DNA of 64,000 nt from Metellina segmentata (Eukaryota; Arthropoda; Arachnida; Araneae; Tetragnathidae): NCBI GenBank assembly GCA_947359465.1, contig CANAIC010000116.1, forward strand, positions 1 to 64,000, written 5' to 3'. Shown here piece after piece: positions 43,990 through 53,958 of this stretch. Within the stretch, counting starts at the first letter, position 1; each line of letters begins with the position of its first letter. The notes under the pieces were generated by a model. It ran no database searches. It worked only from the letters and a program-made list of their open reading frames with translations, and was not told the origin of the DNA. The translations under genes and the position numbers were made by a program.

Positions 43990-44317
43990 ACTATAGTGGT
44001 TAAGGTGTTAGCCTCTAGATCGGAAGGTTCCTGGTTCGAATCCGGGTCCGGGCATGGATGTTTGTAAACGTATGGCGTAGAGGCGGCTGGTGCACCTTGA
44101 ATCTGTCGTGGCCGAAAGTTCTCACGTTGGGTTGGCGTGGAAGTTTGGAGAGTGGGGTGCCAGCTCAGGTGTTGCTTCGTCATCTGACCGTGGTTCAAAA
44201 TTACGAGGTGTTGTCCTCGAATCTTTCCCTTTAGGGACTGATTCCGGACCGTTGTCAATAGCCCTTTGTGTTGCTCTAGTACGAAGTTAACTAAAATTAC
44301 CATTACCATTACCTCTC
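43990..44317 (+). repeat. Near full-length SINE, tRNA-Glu-type head
   Basis: Head TATAGTGGTTAAGGTGTTAG and GGTTCGAATCCGGGTCC, then the full core and a TTACCATTACCATTACC 3' end. The head is tRNA-like but lacks a proper acceptor stem, so it is not a tRNA gene. It lies in the space between ZNF3 and ZNF4. Confidence 0.88.
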
Positions 44318-44583
44318 TGTGGTCATTACATTCATTTTCGGCACGATCTAGTTTCTGTTTTGGAACTAAAAGAAAATTAGAAAATCTTTCCGAAATAAAA
44401 CAGCAAATTACATCATAAATTAATAAATTCAGAACTTAGATAACACTTCTATTTAATTTTGCAAAAAAAAAAATTAATCACATTAGAAATACATGAATTC
44501 TACATCTCAACTCGAGTCTGTCAGCAAAACTGAAAGTGATGTTTTGGTCTTGATTTAAATTTGATAAGAATTTATTGTACCAG

Positions 44584-44766
44584 CAGAAGTGTCAGATGTT
44601 TTAGAATCAAGTGTAAGTTTCTCACAGAACTTGTCCATGGTCTGTGACAAAATAACTCAAATCGGAAAAAACACTGAAACAAAGACTAGTTTGGAAATTC
44701 AGTCCTTCCTTAGCAATGAGGTGAAAGTTGATAATGATTGCCAAGTTTACATAAACAAAACAATTA
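44584..44766 (+). CDS. Candidate upstream exon of ZNF4 (uncertain)
   Basis: A pyrimidine-leaning stretch ending TTGTACCAG precedes an open stretch that reads SDVLESSVSFSQNLSMVCDK and runs for about 60 codons to TAA; a GTGATT donor-like site lies at its end. Composition is less AT-biased than its surroundings. No domain is recognised. It could be the non-finger N-terminal exon of ZNF4, or chance. Confidence 0.3.
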
Positions 44767-44792
44767 AGTGATTTGGCTTATCTATTTGTTCG

Positions 44793-44877
44793 GATCTTTT
44801 CATTCGGGATTAATTCCGAACAGTCGCCAACGGTCTATTGTGTTACTTCAGTGTATATTTTCGTCACAAGCTAATTA
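44793..44877 (+). repeat. SINE 3' fragment
   Basis: GGGATTAATTCCGAACAGTC and CTATTGTGTTACTTCAGTG match the SINE 3' half. Confidence 0.55.
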
Positions 44878-44941
44878 ACTTTATTCTTTCATTATAACAA
44901 CAGAATTTAACTAAATCATTCGCAAGAAATTCCAGTCCAGG

Positions 44942-45760
44942 ATGATACGTCTATCAGTGCCCAAGAAAAAAATGGAATCTGGACCATTACTAACTTCAAG
45001 TGTAACTGAAGCCGTTTCAATGTGGATAACGGTCAAAAGTAACCTCTTGAAACACAGACAAGATCACACAAACATGGAGCCTTTTCAGTGCAAGATACGC
45101 CACAGGTGTTTCGGCAGTAATCGAAACCTGTCTCGGAGTTATTCCATTCACAGGAAAGATAAGTCTTTCCAGTGTGTCATGTGTGACAAATCGTTTGACT
45201 GCAAGGCAACTCTTCTGAAGCACTGTTGGGTCCATTCCAGTGAGAAGTCTTTTCAGTGTGATGCTTGCGACAAGTGTTTCGCCAGGAAAGCTTCACTTGC
45301 CATTCATTATCGGGTGCACACGAAAGAGAAGCCGTTTCAGTGCGTCATATGTGCCAAGCTTTTCAGTCACAAAACGAGCCTCTCCAGGCACTACCGTGTT
45401 CACACAGAAGAGAAGCCCTATCAGTGCGACAAGTGTGAAAAATGTTTCAGTCTGAGAGACAACCTGATGGCCCACTATCGTGTCCACTCAAAGGAAAAGC
45501 CTTTTCGGTGTGTCCTGTGTGATGTGCATTTCAGCAAGAAAGTCAATCTGACTCGCCACAACTTAATTCATATGCAACAGAGACCTTTTCAGTGTGTAGT
45601 TTGTGACAAACGTTTCACTCGAAAGGAGCACTTGAACACTCACTACCGTGTTCATACCCAAGAAAGGCCTTTTCAATGCGACACGTGCAACAGGTGTTTT
45701 GGTAGGAGAGAACATCTGACAAAGCATTGCCAAATTCACGTTAAAACACAGCCTCTTTGA
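44942..45760 (+). CDS. ZNF4: C2H2 zinc-finger protein, 7 good fingers
   Basis: Intact 272-codon frame. The N-terminal part holds two worn fingers: one reduced to KSNLLKHRQDH with no cysteines, and one reading CKIRHRCFGSNRNLSRS, with Arg in place of the second Cys. Seven good fingers follow, from CVMCDKSFDCKATLLKH to CDTCNRCFGRREHLTKH, with EKPFQC linkers. TTCCAGTCCAG at 44931-44940 could be a splice acceptor, so an upstream exon is possible. Predicted contacts of the seven fingers are CATK, RASI, HTSR, LDNA, KVNR, REHT, REHK. Probably a nuclear DNA-binding protein; target unknown. Finger order differs from ZNF1-3. Confidence 0.88.
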   Translation: MIRLSVPKKKMESGPLLTSSVTEAVSMWITVKSNLLKHRQDHTNMEPFQCKIRHRCFGSNRNLSRSYSIHRKDKSFQCVMCDKSFDCKATLLKHCWVHSSEKSFQCDACDKCFARKASLAIHYRVHTKEKPFQCVICAKLFSHKTSLSRHYRVHTEEKPYQCDKCEKCFSLRDNLMAHYRVHSKEKPFRCVLCDVHFSKKVNLTRHNLIHMQQRPFQCVVCDKRFTRKEHLNTHYRVHTQERPFQCDTCNRCFGRREHLTKHCQIHVKTQPL

Positions 45761-45829
45761 TACGACAGATAAATAAAAAAACAATTCAGCCTAGATGTAG
45801 GCTTTTGGTAGAGCTAGTCTTTTTTTACA

Positions 45830-46170
45830 GGCGATTTTTTTTTTTTTTTTGTGCACTTCTAGTGGGGAGTTGCAGTATGTTGAGGCAACCCATCTGTCTT
45901 TACGGTTATTGTACTTTTCATTGGCAAACGGAAACTTTAAATTTTCATTTTGATTATTGTAGAAAGTTCTTTCAAAATTGGTTAAAAGTCATTTGATTTC
46001 ATTGGTTTGTTTGACATTTTTATCTTTGATTCCATTGGTTATTTTAATTTTGAATTATCCTTCGATTGAATTGGTCTTTTTAAATTTTTTGTCTTTGATT
46101 TCATTGGTTCATTTAATGGTTTTTCTCCACAGTTGCGGAATTTTATTTTATTATAATTTTTTTTTCACGG
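45830..46170 (+). repeat. 3' flank module of ZNF4, with four ATTGGT units
   Basis: GGCGATTTT, GCACTTCTAGTGGGGAGTTG, AGGCAACCCATCTGTC and CATTGGCAA, then GATTTCATTGGTTTG (45997), GATTCCATTGGTTAT, GATTGAATTGGTCTT and GATTTCATTGGTTCA (to about 46112). It aligns with 36081-36350 after ZNF2, which has two ATTGGTT units. Each unit is an inverted CCAAT box. Confidence 0.7.
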
Positions 46171-47152
46171 TAGAGTTCTGACATTTATTGGATTTTTCGT
46201 CATTTGTGGAATTGTCTTTTTTAATTTTTTTTCCTGGAACAGTTTCTGACTCAGGTTGTATTATTTCTTGCTCTTTTAAAAATCTTTTTCGACATGCCCA
46301 CTCTATATAGGGTAATTGACAAGTTTCAGGGTATTCTTACCCAACATTCACAGCTTAGTTTTTCTGCTGATTCACAAATGTGTTTAAGCTTATTGCTTTT
46401 TGTGAAAGTTAAAAAAAAATGTATTTTCAAAAGGTTCTCAAATGTGTTTTCAAGCTTTCATTTTCCGTTGTAAAAATAAAAAGATTTTCGAAAATTCTTT
46501 CCCTGGCGACTTTAGAAGTGTGGGTATAGCTTTGGTATATGCAATTTTTAGTGGCAATGGTCTTGGTGCACTTTTTATGTCACCAAGGAAGAAATTCTTA
46601 GAACAGGGTGGTAACAGAACCGGGAAATCAGGGAATTCTCAGGGAACTTTTTAATTCTGGAAATATCAGGGAATTCTCAGGAAAAATTACCAAATTTCAC
46701 AAAAATCAGGGAATTTTTTAAATTTTTATGAAAACGGTGACTACTGTCGTTTGTGGCCTATTTAGAGATGTGCGATTACAAGTACTTTTGAGAATCGAAT
46801 AAATCGTTTTCTCCGAAATTGTAATTCGAATAAAGAACACTGGCGTCGTAATTTTCGAACACAGCGAAAACCGCCACCGTGGTTTTTGCTGCCGGAGCGT
46901 CTCGTCGCCGTGAGGCCAGGGATACAACTTGTGGTATACAATTTTAAATTTGTGTAACTAATGATGTATTTTTTTCTTGCAACTATATTTTTGTAGAATT
47001 TTTTGATAAAGCTTCATTCTACGTTTATAGCGGTGTAACGGCCTTGGCGCTTTTTTTGGCGCACTTCTAAATTCGCCAAAGAAGGAATTATTTCAAATGA
47101 ACCACTGAAATCAGCCGACAGTTCAACGAATTTTGAAAGAACTTTAAAGAAT

Positions 47153-48221
47153 ACTAGCCACACTGTGCGTTGTCAGCACGGCGTTCCCCGTGACAGTTCT
47201 TTTCGTGGGGTCAGGTGCTAACTAATTAGGTGTTGCTCGCTAACCCTCAGTGATTGCTACGAATACAGTTTGAGAAAAAACGAAATGAGAATTCGTTGCC
47301 TATTGGATAACAGGCATCATGGCGTTGCCCGTGCTGTTAATTTGCGAATGGAATGGGAATTCGTAGCCTATTGGAATTAATTCCCTGCGAATTTCCATTT
47401 GGTTTGGGAAGTAAACCAAATTATGAATATTGTGAACTATGATTTGCTTCGCAAATTGGATAACAGCCTAACGGATTTGCCCGTGGTGTTTGTTGGTTTG
47501 CTTGGCAAACCAAATGGGATTTCGCCGTGACGTCACCATCTCTTATGAAAGTATAAATATTTAGTTAAAAAATGATTTATTAAAAGAAAATCAAACGTAT
47601 AAGGTATCTATATATCTGGTGTCAAATTTCAAATCCGTTGAAATTTTCAATCTGTCTTTAACGATCCCGATTTTACAAAAAGGAACTAAACAATGCCATA
47701 AAATGGGTTTTTTTATTTTTTCTTTCTTCTCGCTGAAAATCTCTAAACGTCACAATCTCTTTCAAAAATTGTGAAGATATTCAATTAAATTTTTTTATTT
47801 ATTTAAAAAAAAAATATTTTTAGGTATTGATCTAACGTGAAATTTTCCGCAGATTTCAAATCCGTTGAAATTTTTACTCTGTCTTTAACGGTCTAATAGA
47901 TCGAAAAAAGAACTAAATAACTCCAGTTAAAAGTTTATTTGTTTTTTATCGTCTGCTAGAAAATCATTGCTCCATGCAAAATAATAAGGGAAACGAAAAA
48001 AAAAATTTTGAATCTGTGATCTTCTATGCTGTTGCATTCAATAATAATTACATTTCATCAAATTCATTTTAAAATGTTCTAGATTGAATTTTAAAATTCG
48101 CTGCGTCCCAAAAATTGCAAAACGTTCGGACTACCTGTGATGTAAGTGCCATAGATTCGTCAGTACTTTGCGTGCAGGAAACAAACAGACTGACAAACAC
48201 TTCCGTTTATAATATTAGAGA
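47153..48221 (-). mobile_element. Helitron-like tract inside D1
   Basis: On the minus strand it starts TCTCTAATATTATAAACGGA at 48221 and ends GTGTGGCTAGT at 47153. It contains GGTTTGCTTGGCAAACC-type palindromes and two diverged copies of an ATTTCAACGGATTTGAAATC unit. It aligns with the element at 39122. D2 keeps only its first 310 bp (54445-54752). Confidence 0.5.
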
Positions 48222-48769
48222 TTCAAAATGAAAATTTAACTTTTTGACTACGACTATATAACAAGCGCGATTCTATCTTTGCGCGATTCTTATAACTTTC
48301 AATGCACAACTTCTGTGACTGCCGTAGTCTAAATTATTTCTTGGCGCGATTCTTATAAATTTTAAGGTACAACTGATGTACTGGCCGTTGTCTAAATTCT
48401 TCCTCGGCGCGATCATGGTAAAAGTCTAGTCTAAGGCATGGTGCACACACCCGATTTTTCAACGTGCGGCACGGAAGCCCAACTATGCACACATAATCGT
48501 GAAATAACGCAAGTACTCATTTCGTGCCATTTGCGATAAATATTCTATCGAAGAAAACGTGTTTATTTCGCTAACTTAGTGTCAAAAAGTATATTTTGAA
48601 ACAAAATAGACGTTACTGGATCAACCATTTATTAATTACTTCAGACCGGAGAAGCGTGTGTGGCGACCTGCAGCGCCGTGGGGAACTGTGGTACAAATAG
48701 CACGCAAGGTGGACGTACATCGCCGCATTTGCGCCGGAGGCATGTGTGCACTACTCCATTGGATCTATA

Positions 48770-51553
48770 CTCTGTTTCACCTTAACTTGTCAGTAGAGTA
48801 AAGGCTACGTTGACCGCATCACAGCCGTTGTCGTAGAAACTAGGGTTACAATGTCAGAAGAAGTCAGCTATAAGCGAGGAAATTCGCCCTTTTTGGCAAG
48901 GAGAGATAAAATGCACGTGGAAATTCTATACGTTTCACAGATCTTTAATTTCTAATGGCTCTTGCATTACATTTGTTAATTAAACAAAAAGCTACTCTAT
49001 GTTAATATAAATGCGTTTTGATTTTTCTAAATGAGTATTATTTTTAGTTATTTAAAAATATATATATTTAAAATTTTTTTACAATAAATGTTGTTTAAAA
49101 AAACAGTCTATTTAAAGATGTGATGAACCATAAAATTCATTTTTTGAATTTACTTACCTGAAAGCTAAACACCTTGATTAATACTTCTTTTTTCAATTTT
49201 AATAATTTTATTAAAGGAAATTAATCCAATTTAATTACTCCTTTGGTCTTACATTTGGTTGGACAAGGTAGGGGAGAGTGCGTCGTCTGCTAAAATATGT
49301 GTTTTTCTTAACAGCAAAATATAGTCTCCAAATTAAATCAAATTTATTCTGATATTAAAGAAAGTAAATAACAAATAAAAATACATATAACATAGAGGAT
49401 ATAAAATACATTCACAATAAATAAATAGAATATAAAAATACAAATATAGTGAATACACATACAATAATAAAAAAAATGAAACCATTTTAAAAATTAGAGT
49501 TAAAAAAAATAAACCTTATATGTGTGAAACATATTCTGAAACTCGCGGAACGGTGTCGGGTTGATTAGTAGTAAATTATTAATTTTATGAATAATTTAAA
49601 ATAGTTTACAAGAAAGTGTACAGAAGAAACCAATCTCTTTCATGAATAGTAGTTACAATGAGAAAACTATATTTACGTTTTACTTATTCATCACATGCAT
49701 TTATACATCATCAATATATGTAAAACATAGCAAACATCATAACAAATCTATTTACATTATAATATACTTATTCATCACATGAATTTACACATCATCATCA
49801 CTTAACATTTCCGAATCGCTATCAGACACTATTAAAAGAAATTACCAAGTTCTTACTTTCCCAAATATCATCCACAAGTCCATCTACTTCCCACATGTAT
49901 TTCTCTTTTTCAGTAACATGGTTTATGCAGTTTTTCCAATTTTGTACAGAGACCTTTTCAATCCCTTGGATGACTAAATCCTTCACATCGTTCAGTTTAA
50001 AAGTCTTGTTTTCCCTGGCAACGTGTCCTTTTACTTGACTCCATATCATTTCAATGGGATTAAGCTCACAGTGATACGGGGGAAGTCTCAAAACCTTATG
50101 TCCAAATTTTTCGGCAATTTCTTCAACTCTGTATTTATCAAACATGTTTGATTTCGCTAACTTTTTTCAACAGTTCAATCTTGATCATGTCCTGGTTCCA
50201 CGTAATGTTTTTCAACGATAGCCATTCTTGAATTGCACTTTTTTTCCAAGATGTCGGAATTTTTTCTTTCTTCACCGAGTGATAGGGGGCATTGTCCATC
50301 ACTACAAAGCTGTTTCGTTTCAATTTAGGCATGATATCTTCAAACCACTTCTCAAAATGGTTACCATCCATTTCTTCGTGGTAGTCACCGGATTTTTTTC
50401 CTACAAAAATGTCAGCCGCATCAGGTACAAATCCTTCATCACTTCCGATATGGGTAATGATGAGTCTTCTTCCTTTTCCTTTTGGTGCAGCCAAGCCTGT
50501 TGTCAAACTTGAAGAGGAAGCTTCATTGGTGCTTTTGATGTTTTTGTCTTGCCATACTCGACTTTGTGAGTGTCCTTCATTCACCCATGTTTCATCTAAA
50601 TAATAGATTGAAGCATTTTCATTCTTCAGTTCTCTAATTTTTCGTAAATAATTTCTTCGCCATAAAATTATGTCGTGTCTTTCTAAAAGCATAGCCTGCC
50701 TTTTTCGCTTTTCAAAGGAAAATCCCAAATCTTTCAGTATCCTGTACAGTGTACTTCGGCTAATGTTTGTCGAAAAAATATCCTTATCATTGTTAATTTC
50801 ATTTAGAACTTTGTCCAATGTAGGAATTTCATTTCGACGAAAACAATCATGAATTTTTCGTCGGATGCACGATAAAGTAAAGTTGTCATATTTCATCATT
50901 CTTGTTCTTTTTCCAACGGCATAAGGTCGTTTTTTTCCTGGAGTACTCAAAGGACTTGTCGTCTTCTTTTCTTTTTTCAAACGAAAAACAGTTCTTTTGG
51001 AAACACCAGTTAGTTGAGACACCTTTCCGACGATTTGGTTAATGGAATCACTATGGTTTTCTTCTCGAAGTCTAGAATAAACATTCAATATGTTCCTGCG
51101 AGCTCCACTACCAATTGATTTTCCTTGCTTTGATGGCGTATACAGCTTGGATGGTGACGTTCCTTTTTCAGCCATGTTCAGAGTATCAAACACACTCCAA
51201 TAAAATAGCACAAGAGAGATATGAACGTAAATACACACGCTAGCAAAGACGCAGAGCGAAATGGCGCAGACTTGGCCGGAAAGCGTATTTAGCTCGCCAG
51301 AAATGTTACCATGGAAACCGGTTTAGAATTCCGTTTCGGATATATTCATTCGCTTCGGTCAAAAAAAAATGCTTTTTACAAATAAATAACCGATTATAAA
51401 GGTTCAAAAATCACTCCTTCATTGTAGGACAATTTTTACACGTTTATATGCATTTTCTTTATTTTAAATTCCAAATCAAGTTGGAATTATTTTTCATGCG
51501 GATGAACATCATTTCTGCCTTTCCCAATACTGACAAGTTAAGGTGAAACAGAG
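48770..51553 (-). mobile_element. Tc1/mariner-superfamily element inserted in D1
   Basis: Perfect 26-bp terminal repeats (48770-48795 and 51528-51553) begin CTCTGTTTCACCTTAACTTG, flanked by TA (48768-48769, 51554-51555). D2 provides the empty site: GGATCTAATCTAACTCAGAC versus GGATCTA[element]ATGTGTCTCAGAC. It encodes a minus-strand DDE transposase. Confidence 0.95.
49822..51175 (-). pseudogene. DDE transposase with ~81-residue D-E spacing, frameshifted
   Basis: Start MAEKGTSPSKLYTPSKQGKS at 51175. An HTH-like region (VGKVSQLTGVSKRTVFRLKK) is followed by a second DNA-binding region with SRSTLYRILKDLGF. The catalytic set is Asp in YYLDETWVN, Asp in VVMDNAPYHS and Glu in ELNPIEMIW. A frame change near 50141 joins the two halves. 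Counting through it, about 81 residues separate the second Asp and the Glu, rather than 34, because of an extra segment with IQEWLSLKNI and KIELLKKV. This agrees with a DD82E lineage of the IS630-Tc1-mariner superfamily that I recall as Sailor. An acidic tail (SDSDSEML) lies past a second shift. Perfect terminal repeats suggest recent activity. Confidence 0.88.
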
Positions 51554-52479
51554 TATAATGTGTCTCAGACCGCACTTTCTTTGCGGCACCGCCGCCGTAC
51601 GTTGAAATACCGGATGTGTGCACCGAGCCAAAAGGTTTAACTTTTCGCTTGCCGATGTTGCCATGGAAACCACAATAATCGTAATGCAGATGGGTTGCCT
51701 TAACCTGCCCTAACTCGCTACTAGAAGTGCGCCAAAAAGGCGCCAAGATCGTTGTCCCCGTTTTGAACGTAGACTGAATCTGTACAAATTTTTTTATGTT
51801 TTTTGCATTTCATTTTTATGTATATTTGGACAATGTAGAGACAGGTATGAAAAGTTCATGAACAAAATATTTTTATTTTTTTCCCCAGTTTTATCAATTG
51901 CTATTGTTAGAGTTCCATTAAGGGTTCCAACTCTTACAATAACAATTAAAATATCTGATGAGAAAAAAATACTAAATATTTGTGGAGAATGTGATCCTTT
52001 TACCCCATCTGACGCTAAATATTTAAAAACATTGTTGTGTGGGTACTGTATATCGATACAAATTACGGATCCCGACATTTCTTAAGGGATTTGTAAAATC
52101 AGGGAAATTTTTGTCACACTATCATGGAAATCAGGGAAATATCAGGGAACTTTCATTCGAGGATTTTGTTGCCACCCTGTAGAAAAAATCGTCTATATTT
52201 AATAGAAAATGATATTCTCTAGTGGGGTAAAGTTGGGAAAAACATGTTTTTCTTAATGGAAAATAATTAGCAGAGACAGTTAGAAAATAGAACTTCCACG
52301 TGCCTTAGTATCATTTACACCTCTACAAACTCAAATGTAAACATCTGAAATTGAATCTCTGGCACTAAACTTTATTGGAGCATTGCAAATTTTGCACAAT
52401 AAGTCCAATTTAATTCATCCCGATTCCTTAAGGAAATTACAATACAACCTGGTGCGACTGCACTGGACTGTGACCTACA

Positions 52480-52800
52480 ATCAAACTAGATGCTCTTGAT
52501 GATGATGTCGTGTCTATGGATTGCCAAAAAAGTCTCAAATATTGTCAAAGGTCCGAAGGACCGCAGCTGCCAGCTTCTTCTAATTGACATGAAACAGAAA
52601 AGAATTGGATTTTTTTTTTGAACCAATGAAATCAAAGGACAATTTAATGCAAACGAAAATTTTAACCTTCCGCCTGCCAAAGTCGATATAAAATGGCAAT
52701 AACACTGATAAAGATGGGTTGGCTTCACCTGCCATAACTCGCTACAAAAAGTGTGTGTGTGCCTAGAGCTCTGCCACCAAACATTGTGTGGGTCAAAGCT
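52480..52800 (-). repeat. Orphan copy of the ZNF 3' flank module
   Basis: On the minus strand: GTAGCGAGTTATGGCAGG, AAGCCAACCCATC, ACTTTGGCAGGCGGAAGG, then TTTGATTTCATTGGTTC. Order and spacing match the blocks after ZNF2 and ZNF4, but no finger gene lies beside it. Confidence 0.6.
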
Positions 52801-52809
52801 GTACCAAAT

Positions 52810-53892
52810 CAAAGATGCTACGTATTTGTAATAACATGCTTTTATAAAATTTTACGAATTGTTGTTAAATTTTTAAGCTTAAGGGACGTCAAAAGGAAAA
52901 AATTGGGTCTTCAAGATCTGTGTTAATTCCTTTTGAAATTGCATATTTTGAGTGAATACTAAAAAGCAATGTTTACTTACCTGGAAAATATGGGGAAATG
53001 GAAGTACCCCATGATTTTGTTAGAAATAGGTACTCATGTCACTTGAATGAATCTTACTTTGTGGTGTGCACTTTTTGAGAAATCACTATTATTTTGTGTA
53101 ATGAAAAATAGGTGTTAAACCTTTAGTAAAATTTGAGACTAGTTATTGCAAAATTGGAATTTCTCGGTGAACTAATCTGCATATATTTTATAAACCAAAA
53201 GTAAAATTTCTAAGACTTATTTTGGAAGATGTATTGCCATCAAAGAAAAAAATTGAAGGTTAAAAAATTTATATGCATTGAAAACATTTTACCAATTCTG
53301 GAAAACTTATGGAATTCACATTTGTGATGAGGGAATCAAAGTGTTAGAAGATATATCAGCATAGCACCTATAATACGATAAACATATAACCACTTCTCTT
53401 TCATGAAAAAAAAGCATTAATTTAAGTGCACTGAAAATAATTTTGTAACATCGTTTTAACTTTTCATAGCTCCTACAACTTATTTGGGAAGCATATATAT
53501 ACATACATGATATCTGTGCTCCAATGGCAAAATGTTATGTCACTTTTACCAAAAAATTGCCAAAATCTCATCCTGGAGTCTTTTTTGTTAATGTTTAGAA
53601 GGTGGCAAAATGTCGTAAGTCTTTCAGTATATGAGAAAACAGGTGGGAAAATTGTAATAAATCCAAAACCATTTGTTAAATCTTAAAATTGCTCTCATGA
53701 AAAATTAAAAAAAGTGACAACGTTTTGCCATCTGAGCAGATATATACATTCCACTCCTGCTGTAAGACACTACAGAAGTTTTTCTTAAGGTAACTACTTC
53801 AGAAGCCAATTTTGAAATATCTTTGCACTGTAACATATGGCTACCCATTTTAATTTATCATAACCTATCTTATTTTCAAATAGTTTTAACTT
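52810..53892. other. AT-rich stretch, nothing recognised
   Basis: No recognised features before the LINE 3' end. Confidence 0.4.
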
Positions 53893-53958
53893 TACAAATA
53901 CAAATACAAATATTGACGGCCAGCTACAGGCTCAAGCCCAACAAGGCTGGTCCTTTGT

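Larger units (their letters stand above)
46604..52179. mobile_element. D1: CAGGGTGG element with 5-bp duplication, 5.6 kb
   Basis: Ends CAGGGTGGTAACAGAACCGG and, read inward, CAGGGTGGCAACAAAATCC. The flanks have TAGAA on both sides (46599-46603 and 52180-52184). Several TCAGGGAA motifs lie near each end on the same strand. It contains a Helitron-like tract and a 2.8-kb Tc1/mariner-type element. It matches D2 over both ends. No transposase of its own was seen, so superfamily is open. Confidence 0.85.

Noticed and set aside
43990..44062. Possible tRNA gene
   Set aside because: A and B boxes are good, but the acceptor stem does not pair and the sequence runs straight into the SINE core; the same head recurs at several loci.
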